64,000 nt of DNA. Source: Streptomyces vinaceus. Lineage in GTDB: Bacteria; Actinomycetota; Actinomycetes; Streptomycetales; Streptomycetaceae. The stretch is taken from the NCBI RefSeq assembly GCF_008704935.1, contig NZ_CP023692.1, positions 682,001 to 746,000 of the forward strand, read 5' to 3'. The notes under the pieces are model-generated. The model had not been told where the DNA came from, made no database searches, and was given only the letters and a program-made list of their open reading frames with translations. The translations under genes and the position numbers were made by a program. This document shows, piece after piece, positions 25,120-34,751 of this stretch (within the stretch, counting starts at the first letter, position 1; every line of letters starts with the position of its first letter).

Positions 25120-26139
25120 ATGGGCGGCGCGGCGAGCATCAAGGACGTGGCACGGGCGGCAGGTGTGTCCGTCGGCACGGTCTCGAACGTGATCAACCGG
25201 CCGGAGAGGGTCGGCGAGGAGACCAGGGCCAGGGTCCGGGCCGCGATCGACCGGCTCGGCTACGTACGCAGCGAGTCGGCGCGCCAGCTGCGCTCCGGCA
25301 GCAGCCGGATCATCGGTCTGCTCGTCCTCGACCTGGGCAACCCGTTCTTCGTCTCCGTGGCGCGCGGGGCCGAACGGGCGGCGCGCGCGGCGGGCCTGGG
25401 CGTGATGGTCTGCAACAGCGCTCAACGGCTCGCCGACGAGGCGGACTACCTCGCCCTCTTCGCGCAGCAGCGGGTGCGCGGGGTGCTGCTGACCCCCGCC
25501 GACGCGGAGGGGTCGGGAGCGGCGGCGCTGCGTCGCGGCGGCGTGCCCTTCGTACTGGTGGACCGGCTCGCCCCGGGGCTGGACGCCTGCTCGGTGTCGG
25601 TGGACGACGTCGGGGGCGGCGCCCTTGCGGCCGGGCACCTGCTGGCGAGCGGCCACCGACGGATCGCGTTCGCGGGCGGCCGCCACCGGCTGCAGCAGGT
25701 CGCCGACCGTCGCAGCGGCGCGCTGCGGGCGCTGGCCGGCCGCGACGCCGTCCTGCTGGACCTGGAGGTGGACGGGCTGGACGTGGCCGCGGGCCGCGAC
25801 GCCGGCGCCCGCCTGCTGGGGATGCTGCCGAGACCGACCGCGGTGTTCTGCGCGAACGATCTGCTGGCCCTCGGGATGCTGCAGGCCGCGTTCGCCGCGG
25901 GCCTGCGGGTACCCGAGGACCTCGCGATCGTCGGCTACGACGACATCGAGTTCGCCGCGGCGGCCGCGGTGCCGCTGACCTCGGTGCGCCAGCCCGCGGA
26001 GGCGATGGGGCGGACGGCGGCCGAGATGCTCGCCGAGGAGACCGGGCCGGGCGGCGCGGCCCACCGCCACCGACAAGTCGTGTTCGAGCCGGAGCTGGTG
26101 GTACGGCGTTCGACGCTGGCCGCGCCGCCGCCCGGCTGA
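25120..26139 (+). CDS. LacI-family regulator of the rhamnose operon
   Basis: 339 residues. The N-terminal helix-turn-helix is IKDVARAAGVSVGTVSNVINRPERV. The hinge helix ARQLRSG is followed by a periplasmic-binding-protein-like effector domain (IIGLLVLDLGNPFF, VRGVLLTPAD, TAVFCANDLLALG, LAIVGYDDIEFA, LTSVRQPAEAMG). Divergent orientation from rhaI and the two palindromes in the 152-bp gap indicate control of rhamnose genes, probably relieved by rhamnose or a metabolite. The ribosome site before ATG 25120 is weak. Confidence 0.9.
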   Translation: MGGAASIKDVARAAGVSVGTVSNVINRPERVGEETRARVRAAIDRLGYVRSESARQLRSGSSRIIGLLVLDLGNPFFVSVARGAERAARAAGLGVMVCNSAQRLADEADYLALFAQQRVRGVLLTPADAEGSGAAALRRGGVPFVLVDRLAPGLDACSVSVDDVGGGALAAGHLLASGHRRIAFAGGRHRLQQVADRRSGALRALAGRDAVLLDLEVDGLDVAAGRDAGARLLGMLPRPTAVFCANDLLALGMLQAAFAAGLRVPEDLAIVGYDDIEFAAAAAVPLTSVRQPAEAMGRTAAEMLAEETGPGGAAHRHRQVVFEPELVVRRSTLAAPPPG

Positions 26140-26432
26140 GCCTGGCGTTGCCGTACCGGCGCGACTGTCTTGACGGTGGCTTCGGAGTGTGCCGAAAGGC
26201 CCGATCGTTCGACGGCTGCCGCGCGGCACTCGAAACAGGAGCAACTCTGCAATTCCGGCAGGGGCTTCCACCCGCTTCCGGAGGGGCCCGGGGGATCGGT
26301 TGCGGCCCTGTGGTGGCGGGGCACACTCGGGCAGGGTTGATTGTGACGACGCGCCACATATCCCGGCGACCCGCGGACTTCTACGTTGTGGCCACACCCG
26401 ACGTCCCCGCAGACACCCTGGAAGTGGTGCAC

Positions 26433-27803
26433 ATGGCCTCCACCGCAGCCGACCCGCAGGCTCCATCCGGAATCCGGCGCATCGTTGCCGCCAGTCTCGT
26501 CGGGACCACCATCGAGTGGTACGACTTCTTCCTCTACGGCACCGCCGCCGCGCTGGTGTTCAACAAGCTGTTCTTTCCGACCGGCGATCCGCTCACCGGG
26601 ACCCTGATCGCGTTCATCACCTACGCCATCGGATTTCTGGCGCGGCCGCTCGGCGGAGTGGTGTTCGGGCACTTCGGGGACAAGGTCGGGCGCAAGAAGC
26701 TCCTGGTGCTCAGCCTGCTCATGATGGGCGGAGCCACCTTCGCCATGGGGCTGCTGCCCACGTACGCGAGCATCGGCGCCGGGGCTCCCGTGCTGCTCAC
26801 CGCCCTGCGCCTGGTGCAGGGCTTCGCGCTCGGCGGGGAGTGGGGCGGGGCCGTCCTGATCGTCTCCGAGCACGGCGGGGCCGAGCACCGGGGGTTCTGG
26901 GCGTCGTGGCCGCAGTCCGGTGCGCCGGGCGGGAACCTGCTGGCCACCGGGGTACTCGCCCTGCTCGCCGGGGTGCAGTCCGACGCGGCGTTCCTGGCCT
27001 GGGGCTGGCGCGTGCCCTTCCTCCTCTCCGGTGTCCTGGTGGTCGTCGGGCTGTGGATCCGGCTGTCCGTCTCCGAGTCCCCCGTGTTCCTCGCCGCGCA
27101 GGCCGCCCGGCAGGGGCGCGAGGAGGACGCCCCCGTGGTCCAGGTGTTCCGCCGCAGCTGGCGCCAGGTGCTGACCGCCATCGGCACCCGGTTCGGCGAG
27201 AACATCTCGTACTACGTGCTGACCTCCTTCCTCCTCGTGTACGTCACCGTGCACCTGGGGCTCGCCAAGAGCACGGCGCTGAACGCCGTCCTCATCGGCT
27301 CTGCCGTCCATTTCGTCACCATCCCCGCCTGGGGGGCGCTCTCCGACCGGATCGGGCGGCGGCCGGTCACGCTGATCGGGTCGGCCGGCATGGCCCTGTG
27401 GGCGTTCGCGTTCTTCGCCCTCGTCGACTCCAAGTCCTTCACCGTCATCACCCTCGCCGTCACCGCCGGACTGCTCCTGCACGGCGCGATGTACGGGCCC
27501 CAGGCCGCCTTCATCTCCGAGATGTTCGACACCGACGTCCGCTACTCCGGCGCCTCGATGGGTTCGCAGCTGGCCTCGATCGTCGCCGGAGCGCTGGCTC
27601 CGCTGCTCGCCGTCGAGCTCCTGAAGGACTACGGCTCCTCCGTACCCGTCTCCCTCTACCTGTGCGCGGCCGCCGTGGTGACCACCCTCACCGTCGCCTT
27701 CGCCCGCGAGACCCGCGGCCGGGACCTCGCACGGGCCCGCGTCGAGGCCCCCTCCGGCGGGCGGGCGGCCCCGCTCCCGGCCGCGGCCGACCACCCCGCC
27801 TGA
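26433..27803 (+). CDS. MHS-family MFS transporter (metabolite:H+ symporter)
   Basis: 456 residues with twelve predicted helices. The start IRRIVAASLVGTTIEWYDFFLYGTAA and the loop motif GHFGDKVGRKK are typical of the metabolite:proton symporter branch (shikimate, citrate, proline/betaine). GFALGGEWGGAVLI is the helix-5 signature. The substrate is unknown; carboxylates are common for this family. ATG 26433 follows GGAAGTGG. The gene is 32 bp ahead of a PucR-type regulator, suggesting a shared transcript and function. The gap 26140-26432 has no gene. Confidence 0.88.
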   Translation: MASTAADPQAPSGIRRIVAASLVGTTIEWYDFFLYGTAAALVFNKLFFPTGDPLTGTLIAFITYAIGFLARPLGGVVFGHFGDKVGRKKLLVLSLLMMGGATFAMGLLPTYASIGAGAPVLLTALRLVQGFALGGEWGGAVLIVSEHGGAEHRGFWASWPQSGAPGGNLLATGVLALLAGVQSDAAFLAWGWRVPFLLSGVLVVVGLWIRLSVSESPVFLAAQAARQGREEDAPVVQVFRRSWRQVLTAIGTRFGENISYYVLTSFLLVYVTVHLGLAKSTALNAVLIGSAVHFVTIPAWGALSDRIGRRPVTLIGSAGMALWAFAFFALVDSKSFTVITLAVTAGLLLHGAMYGPQAAFISEMFDTDVRYSGASMGSQLASIVAGALAPLLAVELLKDYGSSVPVSLYLCAAAVVTTLTVAFARETRGRDLARARVEAPSGGRAAPLPAAADHPA

Positions 27804-27835
27804 TCCGGGCCCGCCGGCCACGGGAGAATGCCGCC

Positions 27836-29818
27836 ATGACCTCCTCGGGGCGATCCCCCCTGCTCGAACTGCTCGAACTGCTGCGCCGCGGCGCCCCGGT
27901 CGAGCAGTTCGACCGGCCCGCCGCCGACGCACGCCGCGCGGGAGCGGGTCCCGCCGAGCAGGCCCTCGTGGAGGAGGCCACGCGGGTGGCTCTGGACATC
28001 CGCCGTACGCTCGACCAGCACCGGCGGCGCGAGGCCGAGCTCACCGCCCTCTTCGACACGGCCGGCGACCTCGCCGCCCTCCGGGATCTCGACGCCGTAC
28101 TGCGGGCCATCGTCCACCGCGCCCGCACGCTGCTCGGCACCGATGTCGCGTACCTGACCCTCAACGACCCGGCCGTCGGCGATACGTTCATGCGCGTCAC
28201 CGACGGCTCCGTGTCGGCCGCCTTCCAGCAGCTGCGCCTCGGCATGGGCGAAGGGCTCGGCGGTCTGGTCGCCCAGACCGCCCGCCCGTACGCGAGCTGC
28301 GACTACCGCACCGACGACCGCTTCCGCCATACGGACACCATCGACAACGGGGTCCGCGAGGAAGGCCTGCGCGGCATCCTCGGCGTCCCGCTGCGCGTCG
28401 GCACCCGGGTGATCGGGGTCCTGTACGCCGCCGACCGGGCGGTCCGCGACTTCGCGCCCGAGGCGGTCGCGCTGCTCTCCTCCCTCGCCGACCATGCCGC
28501 CGTGGCCATCGACAGCGCCCGGCTGCTCGAAGAGACGCGTACCGCCCTCGTGGAACTCGGGGTCGCCACCGAGACCGCCCGCGCGCAGAGCGAAGCGGTG
28601 CGGCTCGCCGCGGAGACTCACGACCGGCTCACCCGCCTCGTCCTGCGCGGCGGCGACGTCGGCGACGTGGCCCGGGAGGTCGCCGCGCTGCTGGGCGGCA
28701 GCCTGGCCGTGCACGACGCGGACGGCGCCGAGCTCGCGCGGGTCGGTACGGATCCGGCGGGGCCCGCGTCGGGGCCGCCGGCCCACGCGCTCGCGGCCTC
28801 GCGCTCCGGCGGCCGGGCCGTCGCCGTGGACGGCGTGTGGGTCTGCGCGGTCCTCGCCGGGCCGGAGCTGCTGGGCAGCATCACCCTCGGCGGGCGCGGC
28901 GACCTGCCCGACACGGAGCGGCGGCTGTTCGAGCGGGCCGGGCTGGTCACGGCGCTGCTGCTCCTGCTGCGGCGCTCCATCGCCCACGCCGAGGACCGGG
29001 TCCGCGGCGAACTGCTCGGCGACCTGCTGGCTCCGGTGGCCCCCGGCCACGTCCGCGACACCGGCAGCCGGGCGATCCGGGCGCGCAAGCTCGGCGTCGA
29101 CCTCGCCCGCCCGCACGCCCTGGTGGTGCTCCACTGCGACCCCGCGCTGCGCTCCCGGCTGGCGGCGGAGGCCGCGCGCCACGCACGTGCCCGCGACGGG
29201 CTGGCCGGGGTGCACGAGGGCCGCGTCGTCCTGCTCGCCCCCACGGACGCCCCGGGCCCGCTCGCCCGGTCGCTCGCCGCCGAGCTCGGCCAGGCCCTGG
29301 GCACCCCGGTCACCGCGGGCTCCGCCGGTCCGGCCGCCGGCCCCGAGGGCCTGCCGGGGGTGTACGCCGAGGCACTGCGCTGCCTGGAGGCCCTGCACGC
29401 CCTCGGCCACACCGGCGCGGGGGCCGGCCTGCCCGACCTCGGGTTCCTCGGGGTGCTCCTCGGTGACGGGGCGGACCTGGGCGCGTACGTGGACCGGGTG
29501 CTGGGGCCGGTCGTCGCGTACGACGCGCAGCGCGGGACGGAACTGGTCCGCACCCTGGAGGCGTACTTCGCGCACGGATCCAGCCTGGCCCGCACCAAGG
29601 ACGCCCTCCACGTGCACGTGAACACGGTGGTGCAGCGCCTCGACCGGGTCAGGCAGATCCTGGGCGAGGACTGGAACGCACCGGCCGGGGCGCTGGAGAT
29701 CCAACTCGCCCTGCGGATCCTGCGGGTGGCGCCGCAGCGGCCGCCGTCCGCCCCCGTACCGCCCTCCTGCGCTCCCGCTAGCCGGCGTCGCGGGGAGAGG
29801 CCCACGCCCCGAGGGTGA
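27836..29818 (+). CDS. GAF and PucR/CdaR-type transcriptional regulator
   Basis: 660 residues. A helical N terminus is followed by a GAF domain (about 75-225: YLTLNDPAVGDTFMRVTDGSV, GEGLGGLVAQTARPYASCDY, ILGVPLRVGTRVIGVLYAADR), a helical linker, a second sensory region, and a C-terminal PucR-type helix-turn-helix (LVRTLEAYFAHGSSLARTKDALHVHVNTVVQRLDR, about 565-625). Such proteins activate catabolic or transport genes on sensing small ligands. ATG 27836 follows GGGAGA. Its 3' end overlaps the convergent metallo-hydrolase gene by 41 bp. Confidence 0.88.
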   Translation: MTSSGRSPLLELLELLRRGAPVEQFDRPAADARRAGAGPAEQALVEEATRVALDIRRTLDQHRRREAELTALFDTAGDLAALRDLDAVLRAIVHRARTLLGTDVAYLTLNDPAVGDTFMRVTDGSVSAAFQQLRLGMGEGLGGLVAQTARPYASCDYRTDDRFRHTDTIDNGVREEGLRGILGVPLRVGTRVIGVLYAADRAVRDFAPEAVALLSSLADHAAVAIDSARLLEETRTALVELGVATETARAQSEAVRLAAETHDRLTRLVLRGGDVGDVAREVAALLGGSLAVHDADGAELARVGTDPAGPASGPPAHALAASRSGGRAVAVDGVWVCAVLAGPELLGSITLGGRGDLPDTERRLFERAGLVTALLLLLRRSIAHAEDRVRGELLGDLLAPVAPGHVRDTGSRAIRARKLGVDLARPHALVVLHCDPALRSRLAAEAARHARARDGLAGVHEGRVVLLAPTDAPGPLARSLAAELGQALGTPVTAGSAGPAAGPEGLPGVYAEALRCLEALHALGHTGAGAGLPDLGFLGVLLGDGADLGAYVDRVLGPVVAYDAQRGTELVRTLEAYFAHGSSLARTKDALHVHVNTVVQRLDRVRQILGEDWNAPAGALEIQLALRILRVAPQRPPSAPVPPSCAPASRRRGERPTPRG

Positions 29819-30725
29819 AGTCCTGCCCCTGACGACGGACTTCGACGGCTCCCGTGCCGCCGAAGTGCCCGGGGACGAGCAATTCGTTCCGGTCCGCGGC
29901 GCGTTCGAGGATGCGAAGGCGGCTGGCGGCCGCCTGCTCCTGGTCCAGGCAGAAGCAGCTGTTGCAGGCGGGGTGCAGGATCTGCACGGGGCTGTGCAGC
30001 AGGTCGCCGACGAAGACGGCCCGGTCGCTGCCGGAGGCCAGCCGCACCACGGAGGATCCGGGGGTGTGCCCGGGTGCGGACTCCAGGGTGAGGTACTCGT
30101 CGATGCGGTGGGAGCCCTCCCAGAGCACCACCTGACCGGCGCGGTGCACGGGCGCGATGCTGTCCTCGTAGATCAGCCGGTCGTCCTCCCGGACGCCGCC
30201 GCCGTAGGCGTTGCCCGGCCCGAAGTGGTGGTCGTCCGCGGCCGGGACGAGGTACTGGGCGTTCGGGAAGGCGGGCACCCAACCATCGCCCTCCGCGACG
30301 GTGTTCCAGCCGACGTGGTCACCGTGGACATGGGTGTTGACGACGATGTCCACGTCCTGCGGCCGGACTCCGGCCGCCCGTTCCAGCTCCCCGAGGAAAT
30401 CGCCCTCCCGGTGGTGGAAGAGCGCAGAGCCCGGCCGCTCCCGCCCGTTGCCCACGCCCGTGTCGACCAGGACGACCTTCCCGGCACTGCGCAGGACCCA
30501 GGTCTGGAGGGCGAGCACCGCCCGGTCGCTGTCGGCCTCCCAGTGGTCCGGTGCCAGCCAGTCCTCGTTCTCCTTCCACACCTCCCCGCCGACCGCCGGT
30601 ACGAGGTTGCGCGCGGGCCCGAGCGGCCCCTGCCACTCGACCGCCCGGGTGATCTCGACATCGCCCAGCACGATGCTCCGCCTGCCGCGGCCGTCCTGGC
30701 CGTTCTCACTGCTCTCGCTGTTCAT
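29778..30725 (-). CDS. Metallo-beta-lactamase-fold hydrolase
   Basis: 315 residues. The metal-binding motif THVHGDH is present, with later ligands in APGHTPGS, VGDLLHSP and VPGHFGGTG. The N-terminal part (LGDVEITRAVEWQGP) and overall length match the MBL-fold group related to lactonases and quorum-quenching enzymes, but substrate cannot be inferred. ATG at 30725. It is divergent from an AraC-type regulator across 101 bp. Confidence 0.85.
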   Translation of the reverse strand: MNSESSENGQDGRGRRSIVLGDVEITRAVEWQGPLGPARNLVPAVGGEVWKENEDWLAPDHWEADSDRAVLALQTWVLRSAGKVVLVDTGVGNGRERPGSALFHHREGDFLGELERAAGVRPQDVDIVVNTHVHGDHVGWNTVAEGDGWVPAFPNAQYLVPAADDHHFGPGNAYGGGVREDDRLIYEDSIAPVHRAGQVVLWEGSHRIDEYLTLESAPGHTPGSSVVRLASGSDRAVFVGDLLHSPVQILHPACNSCFCLDQEQAAASRLRILERAADRNELLVPGHFGGTGAVEVRRQGQDFTLGAWASPRDAG

Positions 30726-30826
30726 GAAGCCGAGTCTATGAAGGCCGGTTGAGCGCCTCAATGCCCGTCCGGCTCATGTGGATACGCAGCCGTCTCACTC
30801 CTGGCGTTCGCGGGTACTGTGGCCCC

Positions 30827-31753
30827 ATGGATGTGGTGAGCGACGCCATCGCGGCCGTACGGATCGGGCAGCCCTCCTCCAACCGGGTCAGGGTGAGCGG
30901 AAGCTGGTGCGCGCGCTTCGCGCCGTACGAGGGCGCCGGTTTCCACGTGGTCCTGGAGGGCGGCTGCTGGCTGCTGCCCGACGGCGGCGGCGCACCGGTC
31001 TCCCTCGGCGCCGGCGACGCGGTGTTGCTGCCGCACGGGACGGGGCACGTGATCGCCGACTCCCCCGCCGACGCGGCGACCGTGGCACGGGCCGTGCCGT
31101 TCGATCCGGCGCCCGGGGGACCGCTGTCGGGCCGGGCCGAGGACGCCTCCGGCGCCGCGGTGGAGATGCTGTGCGGCAAGTACCGGCTCGACCGCAGTCG
31201 TGTCCACCCGCTGATGCTGGACCTGCCCAAGGTGGTCCACCTGCCGAACCGGGTCGGCTCCCACCCCGAACTGCGCTCGGCCATCTCCCTCTTGGGCGGC
31301 GAGCTGGGCACGCAGCGGCCGGGGGCCTGTGTGGCGGTGCCGAGCCTGCTCGATCTCCTGCTCGTCTACATGATCCGCTCGTGGATGGCCGAGGGGCCGG
31401 GCGGGGCGTGGTCCGCCGTACTGGGCGATCCGGTCGCCTCGGCCGCCCTGCGGGCACTGCACTCGGATCCGGCCTCGCCCTGGACGAACGAGCGGCTCGC
31501 CGCCGAGGCGGGCGTCTCCCGGCCCACGCTGGCGCGCCGGTTCACCGCCCTGGTCGGCCGCCCGCCGATGGCGTACCTGACGTGGTGGCGGCTGACGTAC
31601 GCGGCCACTCTGCTGCGGGACACCCAGGACCCGCTGGCCTCGATCGCGCGCCGGGTGGGCTACGGCACGCCGTACGCCTTCTCCCACGCCTTCAACCGGG
31701 AGTTCGGGACGACGCCGGGCCGCTACCGGGCCGGGGCCGCGAAGGCCTCGTGA
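30827..31753 (+). CDS. AraC-family regulator with cupin domain
   Basis: 308 residues. The N-terminal AraC-binding cupin (WCARFAPYEGAGFHVVLEGGCWLL, VSLGAGDAVLLPHGTGH) is followed by two helix-turn-helix units (WTNERLAAEAGVSRPTLARRFT and DPLASIARRVGYGTPYAFSHAF with FGTTPGRYR). Divergent from the MBL-fold hydrolase, which it probably controls together with itself. No clear Shine-Dalgarno precedes ATG 30827. Confidence 0.88.
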   Translation: MDVVSDAIAAVRIGQPSSNRVRVSGSWCARFAPYEGAGFHVVLEGGCWLLPDGGGAPVSLGAGDAVLLPHGTGHVIADSPADAATVARAVPFDPAPGGPLSGRAEDASGAAVEMLCGKYRLDRSRVHPLMLDLPKVVHLPNRVGSHPELRSAISLLGGELGTQRPGACVAVPSLLDLLLVYMIRSWMAEGPGGAWSAVLGDPVASAALRALHSDPASPWTNERLAAEAGVSRPTLARRFTALVGRPPMAYLTWWRLTYAATLLRDTQDPLASIARRVGYGTPYAFSHAFNREFGTTPGRYRAGAAKAS

Positions 31754-31847
31754 GCGCAAGACCCCGGGAAACGGGCGGGCCGCCCGCGGGAGGCAGGGGC
31801 CGATCCGCACCCTCGCCACCCGGGGCGACCCGGGACCCGCCGCCGGC

Positions 31848-32528
31848 TCAGCGGCGGACCGGGCACTGCTTCCAGGAGAAGTGGTACACGGAGCTGATGC
31901 TGCCGTCCGTGGAGTCGACGGTCATGTAGCTCGTCTTGTTCTTGTCGGAGGTGCCGACCTCCGCGCGCAGCTCGGTGTTGATGTTGAAGTTGCGCTGTTC
32001 GCCGCAGGGGGCGAAGACGAGGGCTTCGATGCCGGTGGTGTCGGTCACCTGCCAGTTGTCGTCGAGCGCACCATGGAACTGGTGCGTCCGGTTGGCGGTC
32101 TGGCTCATGCCCTGGAAGTAGTAGCTGGCCTTCTGGGTGCCGATCGCCCCGGGCTCCAGCTTCCCGTAGCCCCGGTAGTCCACGTGGGACACCGCGTACG
32201 TGTACCCCTGCGGCACGTGCACGAGGAGGGAGAGCAGGCAGTTCTTGCGGCCTTCGGTGGCGGCGGCGCCTCCACCGGCCGAGGCCAGGTACTCGCTGTA
32301 GGTGACGGTGAAGGCCGAGTTGTCCGGGGCGACGGCGACGGTGGCGCTGCCGGGGCGGCAGCCCGAGCCGTTGACGGAGGCCACGTCGACGGCCACCCGC
32401 CCCGGGGGCGCGGCGGCGGCGGTGGCGGTGGCCCCGGCCGACGGGGAGAGCGTGACGAGGCATCCGGTCACGGCCGCGGCGGCCAGTGCGGCGCGAGCCT
32501 TGCGGGTGGTGCGAAGTGGCTTGATCAC
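31848..32528 (-). CDS. Secreted DUF4360-family protein
   Basis: 226 residues from GTG 32528; a GTG at 32549 is also in frame and neither has a strong ribosome site. The signal peptide is MIKPLRTTRKARAALAAAAV onward to SAGATA. The mature part has the DUF4360 pattern: VASVNGSGCRPGSATVAVAPD at the start, FTVTYSEYLA, KNCLLSLLVHVPQGYTY, and a C-terminal WKQCPV. Four cysteines probably form disulfides. Function unknown; the family is common in secretomes of fungi and actinomycetes. Confidence 0.85.
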   Translation of the reverse strand: MIKPLRTTRKARAALAAAAVTGCLVTLSPSAGATATAAAAPPGRVAVDVASVNGSGCRPGSATVAVAPDNSAFTVTYSEYLASAGGGAAATEGRKNCLLSLLVHVPQGYTYAVSHVDYRGYGKLEPGAIGTQKASYYFQGMSQTANRTHQFHGALDDNWQVTDTTGIEALVFAPCGEQRNFNINTELRAEVGTSDKNKTSYMTVDSTDGSISSVYHFSWKQCPVRR

Positions 32529-32746
32529 GTGGCCATGGATAGCCGCCACGGGAGCCCGTACGGCCGCTCCGGGTACGCCGTCTCACCCGGTCGGACGGGC
32601 CGGTTCACCGGAGAAACGATTCATCACACCGGACCCGGCGGCCGAATGGCCCATACCGCACTCCATCCAGCCATCCCACTCGCGTCATTCCGTAACAAAA
32701 GTCTCATTTTTCATATGATGGGCATCCCGTCGACGGAGGAGAGCCC

Positions 32747-34738
32747 ATGCCCGGCCCGCCCGGTCTGCCCGGCCCGCCCGGCCCGCCCCGACCGCACGTT
32801 CCGCCCGTTCCGCCCGTTCCGCCCGTTCCGCCCGTTCCGCTCGTTCCGCTCGTTCCGCTCGTTCCGCTCGTACGGCGGTCCGCCGCGCTGTCCGTCTGCG
32901 TGGCCCTGGCCGTTTCCGCCGCCCTCGCGACGCTCACCGCGTCCGCCCCACCCGTCTTCGCGGCGGCAGCCCCCGCGCACGAATCCCCGCCCGGGCACCA
33001 CCACACCGACGACAGCGCGATCGCCGCGGCGGCCGATCCCGGCGAAGCCGCCGTCATCGGCGAAGAGCACGCCCGCGCCCACGCCCAGCGGCGGAGTGCG
33101 GTCCAAGGCCCCAAGGCATACCCGCAGTCGAAGCGCACCGCGAGCCTCGCCGCCCTGGGGGCCTCGCAGAAGAAGACCAACGCCCCTTTCGACGCGGCCC
33201 GGTTCGGCCGCTTCACGGAGTTCTTCCCCTCCCCCGACTTCGGCGTCCACACCGCACTGCTGCCGACGGGCAAGGTGCTCCTCTTCTCCTTCGAACGCGT
33301 CGAGACCAACCCCACCAAGGAGACCGGGCCCACCGACCGGATCGGCCCGACGAACGCCGGCCGCGCGTTCCTGTGGGACCCGGCCCAGGGCACCGGGGCC
33401 CGGGCCTTCAAGAAGGTGGAGCCCCCGACCGTCCTGATGCCCGACGGTACGTACGCCCCTCGCCCCGCCCCCTTCTTCTGCGCGGGGCACGCCTTCCTGC
33501 CCAACGGCATGGTCGGGGTCTTCGGCGGGAACACCGGCGGCAAGGGCGGCAGCGGCGCCAAGCTGTCCTTCGTGTTCGATCCGTGGACCGAGACCTGGTT
33601 CCGCAACAAGGACATGGCCGTAGGCCGCTGGTACCCCTCGGTCGTGACGGGGGCGGACGGGCGCCAGATCATCATGTCCGGCCAGTCCGAGCGGGGTACG
33701 GGCACCCCCACCCCGGTCGTGGAACGCTTCCCCGCGCTGCGCCATCCCGTGCCCTGGCGGACGTACGACATCCCGGTCGGCCTCGCGGCGGAGCGGCTGC
33801 GCGCGGACGCCCCATTCCGCAACGACTACCCCCACCTGTTCTCGCTGCGCGACGGGATGGTCTACGGGCTCGGCCGCGACGCCGACCAGCAGTGGCTGTT
33901 CGACCCGGTCAAGGAGACCCGGACCGATCTGCCGCGCCGGCCGGCCGACTTCAGGGGCTACGGCTCGGCCGTACCGCTGCCGGCCGGGTTCCGCGGACCG
34001 GACTCCGTGCTCGTCCTCGGGGGAGATCCGCACGACCCGAACACCTACCGGCTGTCGGGTGGACGGTGGACCACCGAGGAGCCGCGGGCCTTCGGCCGTA
34101 CGCAGGACGACACGCTGATCCTGCCGGACAGCACGCTGCTCACGGTCAACGGCGCCCTGGACACGCGGGATTACGGGCACGGACCGTTCAACCCGCAGGC
34201 CGACCTCTCGTACCGGCAGATCGAGCTGCGCGACGCCGAGGGCCACTGGACACTGGGGCCGGCGCAGCGGCTGCCGCGCGGCTACCACTCCAACGCCCTG
34301 GTACTGCCGGACGGCCGGGTGATGGTGACCGGCGACGAGCTCCAGCAGATCGCCAACGACCCGGACATCAACGACGCGATGGACGGAAGCATCGAGCTCT
34401 ACGAGCCCGCGTACCTGCACCGGGGTGGTAGCCGGCCCGCCCTGGACCGGGTGCCCGGGGGCGAGTTGGGCTACGGGGCCGGGTTCGAGGTGCGCAGCTC
34501 CACCGCCTCCGAGGTCTCCCGGGCCGTGCTCCTCGCGCCGACCACCGTCACGCACGCCGTGAACACCAGCCAGCGCCACCTGGAGCTCCCCATCACCGGC
34601 GTACGCGGCTCTGCGATCGGACTCCGGACGCCGCCGGGCGCGGCGGACGCCCCGCCCGGGTACTACATGTTGTTCCTGCTCGACGCGGAGGGGGTGCCGA
34701 GCACGGCGAAGTGGGTCAAGCTCGGCGGCCGCCGGTAG
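32747..34738 (+). CDS. Galactose-oxidase-like copper radical oxidase (GlxA-like, DUF1929)
   Basis: 663 residues, GGAGGA 6 nt before ATG 32747. An unusual proline-rich leader (eight VPP/VPL triplets) precedes a hydrophobic export segment (SVCVALAVSAALATLT). The kelch-type propeller and C-terminal DUF1929 domain retain all copper radical residues by motif: Cys in FFCAGHAF, cross-linkable Tyr in VGRWYPS, Tyr-His in RGYHSNALVLPDGRV, and His in TVTHAVNTSQRH. In Streptomyces, GlxA-type enzymes oxidise primary alcohols of glycans and affect morphology. This is probably a paralogue. Confidence 0.87.
   Translation: MPGPPGLPGPPGPPRPHVPPVPPVPPVPPVPLVPLVPLVPLVRRSAALSVCVALAVSAALATLTASAPPVFAAAAPAHESPPGHHHTDDSAIAAAADPGEAAVIGEEHARAHAQRRSAVQGPKAYPQSKRTASLAALGASQKKTNAPFDAARFGRFTEFFPSPDFGVHTALLPTGKVLLFSFERVETNPTKETGPTDRIGPTNAGRAFLWDPAQGTGARAFKKVEPPTVLMPDGTYAPRPAPFFCAGHAFLPNGMVGVFGGNTGGKGGSGAKLSFVFDPWTETWFRNKDMAVGRWYPSVVTGADGRQIIMSGQSERGTGTPTPVVERFPALRHPVPWRTYDIPVGLAAERLRADAPFRNDYPHLFSLRDGMVYGLGRDADQQWLFDPVKETRTDLPRRPADFRGYGSAVPLPAGFRGPDSVLVLGGDPHDPNTYRLSGGRWTTEEPRAFGRTQDDTLILPDSTLLTVNGALDTRDYGHGPFNPQADLSYRQIELRDAEGHWTLGPAQRLPRGYHSNALVLPDGRVMVTGDELQQIANDPDINDAMDGSIELYEPAYLHRGGSRPALDRVPGGELGYGAGFEVRSSTASEVSRAVLLAPTTVTHAVNTSQRHLELPITGVRGSAIGLRTPPGAADAPPGYYMLFLLDAEGVPSTAKWVKLGGRR
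32798..32869 (+). repeat. Eight-copy 9-bp tandem repeat in the oxidase leader
   Basis: Four units of GTTCCGCCC are followed by four of GTTCCGCTC. They encode four VPP and four VPL triplets before the export helix. Unit-perfect repetition suggests recent slippage and likely length variation between strains. Confidence 0.92.
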
Positions 34739-34751
34739 CAGCCGCCATCGC

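Noticed and set aside
32798..32869. Regular short tandem repeat that could suggest a CRISPR array
   Set aside because: Units are 9 bp and contiguous with no spacers; they code for VPP/VPL triplets inside a gene.
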